32,986 bases of DNA from Puniceicoccales bacterium (GCA_031259325.1 JAIRLM010000003.1:1-32986); one strand, 5' to 3'; shown: positions 7,840-15,602, counted from the stretch's first letter. Translations and numbers: made by a program. Notes: generated by a model not told the origin, from the letters alone.

Positions 7840-8553
7840 ATGGAGAGCGCATTGCCGCCTGTTTATAGGAGAATTCTCCTTAAATTAAGCGGTGAATTGT
7901 TGGGCAGCGGCGATGGAGCTTTCGACCGGGCGGAATTACTACCGATTGTGGAACAAATTCGCGCCCTACTGAGGATAGGTGTTCGGGTGGCGATCGTATT
8001 TGGCGGTGGAAACATTTACCGGGGATGTCAGGGGCAAATTTCACGGGAAATCGGTGACCGCATGGGGATGTTGGCGACGGTTATCAATGGCCTGGCCTTG
8101 CGGGATATTTTTGAGAGGGAGGGAATCCCATGCCTTTTGCAAAATGCGTTTGGAACCCTGGCCGGTGTTGACCCGGTGGATGGTCGAAGGGCGCGGGATG
8201 CGTTGGAGGAAGGCCGCGTGGTCTTTTTTGCCGGGGGAACGGGAATTCCGTTTTTTTCCACGGACACAGCTGCCGCGCTGCGGGCCATAGAAATTCACGC
8301 GGATGCCCTGCTGAAGGCGACCAAAGTGGACGGCATCTATGACTCGGATCCGGCGATGAACCCGAATGCAAGGCGCTTTGAACGCATTTCCTTTTCCAAT
8401 GCGGTGCGGCTGGGACTACGTGTGATGGACGCGGAGGCCTTCTGCATGTGCCGTGCCCACTCGATACCCATCGTTGTTTTTCCCATGTGGAAGCAAAACG
8501 CCCTCTTGGACGTGGTAAGCGGGAAACCGGTTGGATCCGTATGCGCGCAATGA
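7840..8553 (+). CDS. pyrH: UMP kinase
   Basis: Phosphorylates UMP to UDP with ATP in pyrimidine nucleotide synthesis; acts in the cytoplasm, usually as a hexamer. The 237-aa protein starts MESALPPVYRRILLKLSGE and shows the family's landmarks: the KLSGE phosphate-binding start, FGGGNIYRG, GDRMGMLATVINGLAL (UMP binding), the AGGTGIPFFSTDTAAALRA block and KATKVDGIYDSDP. The family is usually 235-245 aa, which supports ATG 7840 over the extended frame that begins at 7753. No ribosome-binding site precedes the start, and a promoter-like pair ends 9 bp upstream, so leaderless translation is possible. In many bacteria pyrH sits with tsf and frr; here it lies between an OmpH-like gene and pgi. Confidence 0.93.
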   Translation: MESALPPVYRRILLKLSGELLGSGDGAFDRAELLPIVEQIRALLRIGVRVAIVFGGGNIYRGCQGQISREIGDRMGMLATVINGLALRDIFEREGIPCLLQNAFGTLAGVDPVDGRRARDALEEGRVVFFAGGTGIPFFSTDTAAALRAIEIHADALLKATKVDGIYDSDPAMNPNARRFERISFSNAVRLGLRVMDAEAFCMCRAHSIPIVVFPMWKQNALLDVVSGKPVGSVCAQ

Positions 8554-8593
8554 TTGGCCTGGAAAATATTTCCTATGAAGAAATAATAGAAGC

Positions 8594-10111
8594 ATGGGTT
8601 CATTGGCAAATTTTCTTTCCAGGTGCATGAGGTTCGACGCCATCGGATTTTCCCTGGATAGCAGTAAAATTCCCATGACGGAGGATGTTTGGCGGAAACT
8701 TTCCGGGCCAACGGCGGCGGCGTTGGAGGCCTTGGAACGATTGGAGGGCGGCGCCATTGCCAATGCCACGGAAGGTCGTCAGGTTGGCCATTACTGGCTG
8801 CGGGCACCAAAATTGGCACCGGATAAGGCCATTGAAGATGCCATCGGGTCCACGTTGAAGCGGATTATGTCCTTCGCCGAAGACGTTCACACTGGTAAAA
8901 TCACCGCCGGAGGTAAAAAATTCACCCATTTACTCTGCATCGGCATTGGCGGTTCCGCCCTCGGTCCGCAACTGGTCGCGGATGCTCTTATGCCGGAAAA
9001 CCCATCGCTGGAAATCCTGTTTCTCGATAACACGGATCCAGATGGCTTCGCCCGCTGCTTCAAATCATTGGAGCCGCATTTGGAAACAACTTTGGTCATC
9101 GTGACTTCCAAATCCGGATCAACACCCGAGCCAAACAACGCACTGGCGGCGACGGTCGGATTTTTTGTCAAACGCAAAATTTCGTTCCCATCCCACGCCG
9201 TTGCCATCACATGCGATGGGAGCAAGCTCCACCAACGGGCCCAGGACGAAAATTGGCTGGCCATCTTCCCCATGTGGGACTGGGTTGGCGGTCGAACGAG
9301 CGTTACATCCGCGGTCGGTTTGCTGCCGGCGGCGCTATATGGCATCGACGTCGGATCTTTTTTACGGGGAGCGGCGGAGATGGACAAGCTCACCCGCGCA
9401 CGGGAAAATAACCCAGCCATGCGCCTGGCCCAGTGCTGGTACGTGGCGGCCAATGGCAAGGGCACCAAGGACATGGTTATTATTCCATACCGGGACGGCC
9501 TGGGACTTTTGGCTAAATATCTGCAGCAGCTTATTATGGAATCGCTGGGCAAGCGTCTCGACCGGAAGGGCAACGTGGTGCACCAGGGCCTCACCGTCTA
9601 CGGCAACAAGGGGTCCACGGATCAACATGCCTATGTGCAACAGCTGCGGGACGGCATGGATAATTTTTTTGTCACGTTCATCGAAGTCCTCCGCAATCAG
9701 TCGGCAACCGGACAAAACGTAGTCAATGCGGCGGAGGCGGCCGATTATCTAGAAGGATTTTTGCTTGGCACCCGGGAAGCTCTAAGTGAGTGCGGGCGGA
9801 TGTCCATAACCATTACCCTGCGGGAACTTACGCCATTTTCCCTGGGCATGCTCATCGCCCTATATGAGCGGGCGGTTGGTTTCTATGCGGAATTGATCGA
9901 CGTGAATGCCTATGACCAGCCGGGCGTGGAAGCTGGGAAAAAAGCCGCCGCTGAAATTTTGCTGCTTAAAAAAGAAATCTGCGATTATCTGAGTCAAAAT
10001 TCCCTTTCACTGGAAAATGTCGATGCGGCGACCATCGCCAAAGCCCTCCATAGGGAGGAACGCGGTGAATTAATTTTCAAACTGCTTGAGTTTTTGCGCG
10101 CTAATTCCTAG
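8594..10111 (+). CDS. pgi: Glucose-6-phosphate isomerase
   Basis: Interconverts glucose 6-phosphate and fructose 6-phosphate in glycolysis and gluconeogenesis. The 505-aa protein has the two SIS sugar-phosphate domains. It shows CIGIGGSALGPQ (phosphate binding), TSKSGSTPEPNN, GGRTSVTSAVG, MESLGKRLDRKGN, GNKGSTDQHAYVQQLRDG with the catalytic-region His, and YDQPGVEAGKKAA near the C-terminus. The form is close to the shorter bacterial PGI type rather than the 550-aa enterobacterial one. ATG 8594 is the first start. ATG 8627 (MRFDAIGFSLD) has AGG just upstream and is an alternative that removes 11 residues. It follows pyrH by 40 bp and could share its transcript. Confidence 0.95.
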   Translation: MGSLANFLSRCMRFDAIGFSLDSSKIPMTEDVWRKLSGPTAAALEALERLEGGAIANATEGRQVGHYWLRAPKLAPDKAIEDAIGSTLKRIMSFAEDVHTGKITAGGKKFTHLLCIGIGGSALGPQLVADALMPENPSLEILFLDNTDPDGFARCFKSLEPHLETTLVIVTSKSGSTPEPNNALAATVGFFVKRKISFPSHAVAITCDGSKLHQRAQDENWLAIFPMWDWVGGRTSVTSAVGLLPAALYGIDVGSFLRGAAEMDKLTRARENNPAMRLAQCWYVAANGKGTKDMVIIPYRDGLGLLAKYLQQLIMESLGKRLDRKGNVVHQGLTVYGNKGSTDQHAYVQQLRDGMDNFFVTFIEVLRNQSATGQNVVNAAEAADYLEGFLLGTREALSECGRMSITITLRELTPFSLGMLIALYERAVGFYAELIDVNAYDQPGVEAGKKAAAEILLLKKEICDYLSQNSLSLENVDAATIAKALHREERGELIFKLLEFLRANS

Positions 10112-10188
10112 GTTTGTGAATCGCAAGGGAAATTTGGCAAAATTTTTATTTGCTAATTCCTGCGGACTTCATAATTATAGATGGCGTT

Positions 10189-10410
10189 ATGGCGAGTATA
10201 GCTGCGCGCGTTCGGCCATCAAAGTCTCTCAAGATCCATAAGGCCAGTTGCGCCAAAAAGATTGTGGCTAAAAAGGATGACGATCTTCGCCGCCCAAAAG
10301 AGGATCTTATGGATAGCCTAAAAGAGACAGAAGATCTATCGAAGTGCAAGTCTTATTCAAGCTTGGACGAGCTGCTCAGTGATTTGCGATCAAAACATGG
10401 AAATATTTAA
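10189..10410 (+). CDS. Antitoxin of a YoeB/RelE-type toxin-antitoxin pair
   Basis: A small 73-aa protein encoded directly before, and overlapping by 14 nt, a YoeB/Txe-like toxin gene. The N-terminal half is basic (Arg/Lys-rich, MASIAARVRPSKSLKIHK). The C-terminal half is acidic and helical (SSLDELLSDLRSKHGN), as expected for an antitoxin tail that wraps around its toxin. I do not recognise a classical Phd/YefM N-terminal DNA-binding fold, so autoregulation is unproven. ATG 10189 is the first ATG of a frame that could also start at TTG 10150; neither has a strong ribosome-binding site. The antitoxin call rests mainly on gene order, overlap and size. Confidence 0.7.
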   Translation: MASIAARVRPSKSLKIHKASCAKKIVAKKDDDLRRPKEDLMDSLKETEDLSKCKSYSSLDELLSDLRSKHGNI

Positions 10411-10663
10411 GTCGAAGCGTTTTGAAAATGGCTATGCAAGACTTGTGAAAGAAGATCCGTGTTTGGTTAGAAAGCTCGAAAAAATTATGGCCGCCGTGAT
10501 TACATCGCCCAGGGCGGGAGTTGGGCGACCTGAGCAGCTTAAGGGATATCGCCCGCGGGTAGTGTGGTCGCGGCGTATCATTGGCAAACATCGTTTAGTG
10601 TACGAACTTGGTAAAAATTTTATCGTATACCATTCCTGCTACGGCCACTACGATGATCATTGA
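10397..10663 (+). CDS. YoeB/Txe-family mRNA-interferase toxin
   Basis: The 88-aa protein matches the RelE superfamily, YoeB/Txe branch. Toxins of this branch bind the ribosomal A site and cleave mRNA when released from their antitoxin. Visible landmarks are the GRPEQLKG segment carrying a Glu at the expected general-base position, the VVWSRRIIGKHRLVY core with basic active-site residues, and a C-terminal CYGHYDDH carrying the expected His. The first residue is Met (ATG 10397), which lies inside the antitoxin gene, so translation is probably coupled. The length is normal for the family and all expected catalytic positions are present, so it should be active. It lies between pgi and a small lipoprotein gene, a typical location for a mobile stabilisation module. 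Confidence 0.85.
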   Translation: MEIFKSKRFENGYARLVKEDPCLVRKLEKIMAAVITSPRAGVGRPEQLKGYRPRVVWSRRIIGKHRLVYELGKNFIVYHSCYGHYDDH

Positions 10664-10823
10664 CCGAGCAGGCATACATCCGTTCGTAGCCGTGGATTAA
10701 ATCTTCGAATGAGCCTTGGGATATTTTCCAGGAGACCGGTTACAAAATTCTCGGATTCCGGCACTTGGGGTTATGCGCGAATTTGCTGGCGAATCTTGCG
10801 AATTTTATTCTTAAATGCGCCCC

Positions 10824-10979
10824 ATGCGTTCGCGTGTACTTTGGCTGTGTGCGGCGGCAATTCTAAGCCTTTGCGGCGGATGTTGCTCTGACCGTTGCCC
10901 CGATGAAGCGTCCCTGCCCTGGGCGCGGCCTTCCAGCTGGGAAGGGAGCAACCCGCTTTCGGCGATAACCCAGCGGTAA
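10824..10979 (+). CDS. Small lipoprotein (51 aa)
   Basis: A short gene missed by length cut-offs. The product begins MRSRVLWLCAAAILSLCGGC: a basic start, a hydrophobic core and a lipobox (LCGGC) with the lipidated Cys at position 20. The mature part is only about 32 residues and contains PWARPSSWEGSNP. I recall small verrucomicrobial lipoproteins ending in similar PWxxPxxWExxxP motifs, which also supports the lineage. An in-frame ATG at 10815 would add three residues. No good ribosome-binding site is visible for either start. The stop TAA lies 4 nt before the rsmI start, so the two are probably co-transcribed. The mature protein should be anchored in a membrane facing the periplasm; its role is unknown. 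Three GCGAAT-type repeats lie just upstream. Confidence 0.7.
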   Translation: MRSRVLWLCAAAILSLCGGCCSDRCPDEASLPWARPSSWEGSNPLSAITQR

Positions 10980-10983
10980 TGCC

Positions 10984-11724
10984 ATGGAACAAGCCGCCCA
11001 TCCGTTGGCTCCTGGGCTTTACGTAGTTGCCACGCCCATTGGAAATCTTGGCGATATTACCCTCCGGGCGCTGAAGATTTTAAAATCCGTGGACTTGATT
11101 GCCTGTGAAGATACGCGGACAACGGCTAAGTTGTTACGACACTACGACATAGTGCGTGCGATGGTTTCATACCACGAGCACAATGAACGCGCGCGAGCAA
11201 GCGAAATTGCCGATAAAATTCAAAACGGTTCGCGCGTGGCACTGGTTTGTGACGCTGGAACGCCCGCCGTGAGTGACCCCGGCTTCCGACTGGTTCGGGA
11301 ATGCCGTATCCGGCGACTCCTCGTTGTGCCCATACCTGGACCTAGCGCATTTACGACGGCACTTTGCGCATCGGGGCTGCCATCCAATGCTTTTTTATTT
11401 TTGGGATTTCTCTCCAATAAATCCGCCGCGCGCGTCCGAACGCTGGAAAATTACCGAAACTTCCCGCACACACTTATCTTGTACGAGTCCTGCCACCGGG
11501 CCCAAAAGCTTCTCGGCGAAATTGTTCAAGTGTTCGGCCATGAGCGAGTCATAGCCATCGGTCGAGAACTCACCAAATTGCATGAAACGTTCTACCGCGG
11601 GAATGCCGGTGAGCTTCAAAAAATATTGGACACATCCCAATGTCGTGGTGAATTTGTCTTTCTCATTGCCCCGGAAGATTTTAGCAGCAATGAAGTTCCG
11701 GTTTGGGCGCCGAATGCCACGTGA
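10984..11724 (+). CDS. rsmI: 16S rRNA (cytidine-1402-2'-O)-methyltransferase
   Basis: Methylates the 2'-OH of C1402 in the decoding centre of 16S rRNA using S-adenosylmethionine. The 246-aa protein shows the tetrapyrrole-methylase-like fold signatures: LYVVATPIGNLGDITLRAL at the N-terminus, ACEDTRTTAKLL, SYHEHNE, VCDAGTPAVSDPGF (SAM binding) and PGPSAFTTALCASGL. The C-terminal part is somewhat shorter than in E. coli (about 285 aa), ending soon after the RGEFVFLIAP block. The start ATG 10984 follows the lipoprotein stop by 4 nt. It is convergent with the T3SS secretin gene, with only 2 bases between the two stop codons, so no separate terminator can fit in the gap. Confidence 0.95.
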   Translation: MEQAAHPLAPGLYVVATPIGNLGDITLRALKILKSVDLIACEDTRTTAKLLRHYDIVRAMVSYHEHNERARASEIADKIQNGSRVALVCDAGTPAVSDPGFRLVRECRIRRLLVVPIPGPSAFTTALCASGLPSNAFLFLGFLSNKSAARVRTLENYRNFPHTLILYESCHRAQKLLGEIVQVFGHERVIAIGRELTKLHETFYRGNAGELQKILDTSQCRGEFVFLIAPEDFSSNEVPVWAPNAT

Positions 11725-11726
11725 CG

Positions 11727-13682
11727 CTATGCCTCGTATTGCAGGGTTGAAATGTGGTGTTGTTCGCGCTGTGATTTCTTCCAGCCCCTCCAGCTCTTCC
11801 GACCTCTTCGATGTGGTTTTTCAGGTATGGCAAACTCGTCCATGTTGAGGGTTGGTTTCCCGGAGAGATTGCTTCTTTGAAAGAATTTTTCGTAGGGATC
11901 GCCTTCATCCGGGGAAAGCTCAACAACACGCGGAGATATAATGAACAAGCGCTCCATGGTTTCCGTCGCCCGATCGGCCATACTAAATAGACGGCCGATA
12001 ACGGGAAGATTTTTCAAAACCGGGATTCCACGTCGGCCATCGCTGTGGTGCTCGTAGTAGTACCCGCCAACGATGAGGCTTTGTCCCTCGTTGAGGATGG
12101 ACTGGGTGTTAATTTGACTACTGGTGACCATGGGCATGCCCGCGGAGCCGCCGGTGTCGGACATGGTTCCATCCTCAATGCTGACGAAGAGTTTGATTTT
12201 GCGCTCCACCGTTCCGTCATCCCTGGGAATATCAATAATGTGGGGAATGACGCGAAGGGCGACCTTCGCGGAAACGGTGAACAGATCCGTGGCATAGGCG
12301 CCAGCCACGGGAACATAGGTTTCCCGATTGTTGGAGATGACCGCCGCAATGTTATCCAGCGTCAGCACCGACGGACGAGACAGGGTTTTTGCCGCGCTAG
12401 ATGACTCCAAGGCTTGCAACCTGGCGGTAATTCCCGCGGATCCCATGTTGGGAACTTTTAAATAGAAGTTTAAATTTTTGTCGTCCAGGGTTAAATCGCC
12501 GCCTTCCGGTCTCCAGAGGAGAGAGCGCTCTCCATTAAGGAATTCCAGCACATCGATGCCCATTTTGTGACTTCTACCCACGTTGATATCTACGATGGCC
12601 ACGTCGATTTCTACGGCTTTCGTGGGAACGTCGAAACGCTCAATCAGGGACTGGTAAAATGGCATGAGATCCTTCCGATCCCGTATTATCACTGCGTTCT
12701 GCCGGGCATCGTAGGTAATTGAGGTAAATTTCCCGGTTAGGCTCCGAGACTCCGCTTCTTCAGCCGTGGTTTTAGTTTTCTTATCATCAGTAGTTCGCAA
12801 AGGCTTTGTTGAGAGCTTAGTGATCCCCTTCAATTGCGAAACCTGCGTTGATTGTTTCTTTGCCTCCTGCTCCTGTTGTGCTGCCTGTGCCGCCATTTGC
12901 TGGGCCTGATTTACCGCCGTGGAAACCGCTGACTGCTGCTTAAGCACGCCATCTACGGTATTTGGTTTATTCGGGGCTCCCAGTAGGACGCTTTCCTGCA
13001 TGACATTGGGAATGGTGTTCATTCCGCTCAAAATGCGGGTTAAAAGGGTCGCGACGCCCTCAATGGAGACACCGCTGCCCGTACCGACATCCAGGGTGAC
13101 GTCATAGGCGAACGCATATTTTAATGGAAAAATTTGAACCACGGTTTCATCGGCGAAGTTTTGAATGGTGTTCGTTTGGACCTTGGAGAGGAACGTGCGC
13201 AACACTTCGAGGAACCTGGGCGGACCGCTAGCAACCATCATTTTCGTGTCGGGGACGTAGCGGAGGACGGTGTTGGATCCGGCAAAGTCCAAATCGGCCA
13301 TGACTTTCCGGAGAGATGCGGCTTCCTGCGGCGTCATGGAGATAACCTCGGTCTTTATTTCCGTTCCCGGATAGACGTAAAGCGCGGTGCCGTCGTAGAA
13401 CCAAATCAAATTATACGCCTTTGAGAGCCGTTCCCAAAATTCATTTGGGGCGATGTTTTCAAAAATTCCATTCACGATCCCGGACAACGGAGCGCCGATG
13501 ATCACATCCACATGTTGAATGGCGGTGAAATCATGGATAAGAGCGTTAAGATCCTGGTTCTGTGCAAAATGGTAGTAATGCTCGTCCGTCCATGGAATCT
13601 CGCCGGCTTGGAGCGAATCGCTGAGCAGGAAGAGTCCAATTACCAATGCCGTGGACGAAAGAAAGCGATGAAGTAATTTCAT
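11727..13682 (-). CDS. sctC: Type III secretion outer-membrane secretin (SctC/YscC family)
   Basis: This 651-aa protein should form the outer-membrane ring of a T3SS injectisome. It has a signal peptide (residues 1 to about 26, ending SLQAG). An N-terminal region follows with the YscC-like pattern IIGAPLSGIVNGIFEN, WERLSKAYNLIWFYDGTALYVYP and then KMMVASGPPRFLEVL. A second N-domain precedes a low-complexity Gln/Ala/Lys insert (about 262-325). The C-terminal secretin domain includes VEIDVAIVDI, LSRPSVLTLDN, NEGQSLIVGGYY and GIPVLKNLPVIGRLF. A 60-residue basic tail follows and may bind a pilotin or the cell wall. The ATG overlaps the chaperone stop (ATGA) and has GAGGT 8 nt upstream, so translation is coupled. 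A type II or type IV pilus secretin was considered, but the N-terminus and the chaperone neighbour favour T3SS. No other T3SS structural gene is in the window. Confidence 0.85.
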   Translation of the reverse strand: MKLLHRFLSSTALVIGLFLLSDSLQAGEIPWTDEHYYHFAQNQDLNALIHDFTAIQHVDVIIGAPLSGIVNGIFENIAPNEFWERLSKAYNLIWFYDGTALYVYPGTEIKTEVISMTPQEAASLRKVMADLDFAGSNTVLRYVPDTKMMVASGPPRFLEVLRTFLSKVQTNTIQNFADETVVQIFPLKYAFAYDVTLDVGTGSGVSIEGVATLLTRILSGMNTIPNVMQESVLLGAPNKPNTVDGVLKQQSAVSTAVNQAQQMAAQAAQQEQEAKKQSTQVSQLKGITKLSTKPLRTTDDKKTKTTAEEAESRSLTGKFTSITYDARQNAVIIRDRKDLMPFYQSLIERFDVPTKAVEIDVAIVDINVGRSHKMGIDVLEFLNGERSLLWRPEGGDLTLDDKNLNFYLKVPNMGSAGITARLQALESSSAAKTLSRPSVLTLDNIAAVISNNRETYVPVAGAYATDLFTVSAKVALRVIPHIIDIPRDDGTVERKIKLFVSIEDGTMSDTGGSAGMPMVTSSQINTQSILNEGQSLIVGGYYYEHHSDGRRGIPVLKNLPVIGRLFSMADRATETMERLFIISPRVVELSPDEGDPYEKFFQRSNLSGKPTLNMDEFAIPEKPHRRGRKSWRGWKKSQREQHHISTLQYEA

Positions 13683-14131
13683 TTTGCGAGACCTCTACTG
13701 TGTGGATTAGACGGGAGCGCCCCCGGTGTGGGATCGATAAGGCCTTTCAGGGCCATCCGGTTATGTTTCACGTTGGCCACGAAATTTTCCACCACTTCCC
13801 CAATGGAATCTTCGGTGGCCGATTCGAACGGAATATTCATTGACAGGGCAAGCTCATCATACTCTGGAACATAGACGAGAACCTCCGGCTCGGCGATGGC
13901 GCGATCGAAATTCAACCGCAGCAAATCCATGCATTTGTCCAACTTCGCAAATGCGGTGGAGGCTTCCTTCACAAGTTGTCCTTCCAGCAGAAGGTTCTTG
14001 CCGCTGTTTGCCAAGAGGCGGATTTGCGACCCGTCGCCGAGCACAACTCCATAGTTGCCGTTTCCATCGGCTTCCCAGCTGAAAACGCCCAGCTCTGCAG
14101 CGATAACGGAAATCACCTCTTCCCTTTGCAT
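13679..14131 (-). CDS. CesT/SycE-like type III secretion chaperone
   Basis: A 150-aa, acidic, soluble protein with the alternating helix and strand pattern of class I T3SS chaperones. It shows an N-terminal helix (EEVISVIAAELGV), strands around YGVVLGDGSQIRLLAN, a helix and hinge at DKCMDLLRLNFD, and a C-terminal helix (IGEVVENFVANVKHN). Such chaperones dimerise, bind the N-terminal part of a substrate and deliver it to the secretion apparatus. Its stop codon overlaps the secretin start, giving a strong functional link; some chaperones of this kind serve secretin or apparatus components rather than effectors. There is no ribosome-binding site of note before ATG 14131. A long hairpin lies about 60 bp upstream. 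The family call rests on size, predicted structure and context, since these chaperones share little sequence. Confidence 0.75.
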   Translation of the reverse strand: MQREEVISVIAAELGVFSWEADGNGNYGVVLGDGSQIRLLANSGKNLLLEGQLVKEASTAFAKLDKCMDLLRLNFDRAIAEPEVLVYVPEYDELALSMNIPFESATEDSIGEVVENFVANVKHNRMALKGLIDPTPGALPSNPHSRGLAK

Positions 14132-14190
14132 ACAACAGACGGCTGAAGTTACCTAGAAGGATTTTGACTGGCAAGGAAAATCTTCCAAAT

Positions 14191-14227
14191 CACCCCGCTG
14201 GACGAAACTTATCGTGTCGCCGGGGTG
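14191..14227 (-). terminator. Hairpin between the membrane-protein and chaperone genes
   Basis: CACCCCG (14191-14197) and CGGGGTG (14221-14227) form a perfect 7-bp stem around a 23-base loop, which itself can pair in part. On the minus strand it lies 4 bases after the stop of the 14232-14726 gene and about 60 bases before the chaperone start. There is no T-run, so it may be a weak terminator, a processing site or an mRNA 3'-end stabiliser. Confidence 0.4.
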
Positions 14228-14231
14228 CACT

Positions 14232-14726
14232 TTACGCCCTGCTCCGCGTCCACCAATCGCGCAGACGGTAAGGATAAACGGCCAAATAGAGGCTTTCAAG
14301 GACAATGCCATAGGCGAATACCTTTATGCCTAAGGCCCACCATTGGTAGTGGTCTAAAAGCGCATTAAGCACGGCCGCCGCCCAAAGTAGCTGCAAAATT
14401 ACAACGCCGCGAACGGCCAGAAAGCCGTAATTTCGCCAAATGGCCCCCGCCGCCAGAAGGACTAGGAAAGCCTGAAAAATCCTTCGATGCCCGCCGAAAT
14501 CCGCATCGCTCAGCGTGGAAAATTTCCAAAAGAGGCACACCACCGCTGCTAGAAAAATGCTGAAATTTATCCATTTGTTGAATAGGATCCTGTAGACGAA
14601 ATCACGCTCAAACGGATGCCAAACCACCAGCGCCAACACGCCAACGGGAATAAGACCGGCGAAAATCAAAAACCACACGAACACACCGTAAATGCGATAG
14701 TCCGAGATGCCACAAAAAATCTCCAT
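14232..14726 (-). CDS. Hypothetical integral membrane protein
   Basis: A 164-aa protein dominated by hydrophobic helices. I count about five membrane segments, near residues 12-36 (VFVWFLIFAGLIPVGVLALV), 50-65, 85-100, 103-120 and 128-145, separated by short loops. The C-terminus is basic (RLRDWWTRSRA), so it is probably cytoplasmic. I chose ATG 14726 because the longer frame from 14825 would cover the divergent HEPN gene's start and adds a non-hydrophobic, unconvincing leader; no ribosome-binding site settles it. I do not recognise the family. It lies upstream of the T3SS chaperone and secretin on the same strand, separated from them by a hairpin, so it might be part of that unit, but nothing in its sequence links it to secretion. 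Confidence 0.6.
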   Translation of the reverse strand: MEIFCGISDYRIYGVFVWFLIFAGLIPVGVLALVVWHPFERDFVYRILFNKWINFSIFLAAVVCLFWKFSTLSDADFGGHRRIFQAFLVLLAAGAIWRNYGFLAVRGVVILQLLWAAAVLNALLDHYQWWALGIKVFAYGIVLESLYLAVYPYRLRDWWTRSRA

Positions 14727-14794
14727 CACGTCAGAACCCGCGACGGCATCTTGAAAATATTGCCAATTGTGGATGATGGAAACAGAAATTTTCC

Positions 14795-15226
14795 ATGGTC
14801 GCCGATGGACTTTTCTATGAGCCACTTGTCCGCGCGCTTGGAACCTTGGAAGAGGCCTTGAATTCTGCGCAAAAACGGCCCAACGACCTTATCGCCCGGG
14901 ACGCAACCATCCAGCGCTTCGAGTACACCTACGAATTAGCAACCAAAATCCTGCGGCGCTACTTGGTCATGCAGGCGTTGAGCGGGGACGAAATCGCCCA
15001 GATGGGCTTCAAAAACCTGATACGGGAGGCCAACGCGCGGGGCATTCTTCGCGGAGATGTGGCACTTTGGGATAGCTTTCGCGAGGCTCGGAACCTGACC
15101 GGCCACACTTATCGGGCGCCGATAGCCGACGAAGTTTTTGAGAAAATCCCCGCCTTCATCGGCGAAGTAAGATTTTTTCTCGATGAACTACGACGCGTAG
15201 AAAGGACGGAAAATGGGGATCATTGA
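14795..15226 (+). CDS. hepT: HEPN-domain toxin of a HepT/MntA module
   Basis: The 143-aa helical protein matches the HI0074-type nucleotidyltransferase-associated HEPN family: LEEALNSA, then IQRFEYTYELATKILRRYL, then REARNLTGHTY. The last segment contains the HEPN R-x4-H motif (Arg99, His104), the usual RNase active site. In type VII HepT/MntA systems the HEPN protein is a toxic RNase that the partner MNT protein silences by adding AMP to a tyrosine. The sequence GHTY, with the Tyr two residues after the motif's His, fits that scheme. ATG 14795 has no clear ribosome-binding site. The 3' end overlaps the MNT gene by 14 nt, so the two are translationally coupled. Other nucleotidyltransferase-substrate-binding roles have been proposed for this family. 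Confidence 0.82.
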   Translation: MVADGLFYEPLVRALGTLEEALNSAQKRPNDLIARDATIQRFEYTYELATKILRRYLVMQALSGDEIAQMGFKNLIREANARGILRGDVALWDSFREARNLTGHTYRAPIADEVFEKIPAFIGEVRFFLDELRRVERTENGDH

Positions 15227-15533
15227 CCTCACTCCGGAGCAGATGCAGTTCGTGCGTGTGACCTTGGCCAGGCATCTCATAAATAGCGGCGCAACGGTGT
15301 ACGTGTTCGGCTCGCGGGCGACGGGCAAGGCGCGGAAGTTTTCCGATTTGGATCTGGCCATAGATTACCCCGACGGCATTCCCGAAAACACATTGCTAGC
15401 CCTGAAGGACGACTTCGAGGAAAGTAACTTCCCCTACTTCGTGGACATCACCGACTACCACCGGTGCGACAGACCATTCCAAGAAATCATCGACCGAACG
15501 AATACCCTGCTTACCCGATACACACCAGGATAG
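15213..15533 (+). CDS. mntA: MNT-domain nucleotidyltransferase antitoxin of a HepT/MntA module
   Basis: The 106-aa protein is a minimal nucleotidyltransferase of the polymerase-beta fold. The signature GSRATGKARKFSDLD (residues 33-47) supplies the Gly-Ser and the two catalytic aspartates (45 and 47). VDITDY (77-82) supplies the third acidic position (Asp78). It is expected to AMPylate and so neutralise the HEPN partner encoded immediately upstream. The start ATG 15213 lies within the hepT frame; AGGA about 6 nt upstream gives a usable ribosome-binding site. All catalytic residues seem present and the length is normal, so the module should be functional. It is followed by convergent genes of unknown function. 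Confidence 0.85.
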   Translation: MGIIDLTPEQMQFVRVTLARHLINSGATVYVFGSRATGKARKFSDLDLAIDYPDGIPENTLLALKDDFEESNFPYFVDITDYHRCDRPFQEIIDRTNTLLTRYTPG

Positions 15534-15602
15534 AACAGTCCAACGCTCAGCAAAGACCTTCCCAGTTGCGAAACCCTCCTAACGTGCCATGAAAAGCCCT
15601 AA

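Noticed and set aside
10890-10979. Hairpin CCTTCC/GGAAGG and Ala-rich region considered as a small RNA gene (SRP-like)
   Set aside because: It lacks the conserved SRP RNA core, and the same bases encode the small lipoprotein.
11727-13682. Secretin as a type II or type IV pilus secretin (GspD or PilQ)
   Set aside because: A PilM-PilN locus exists in the window, but it is about 17 kb away. The secretin N-terminus resembles YscC and its direct partner is a T3SS-type chaperone.
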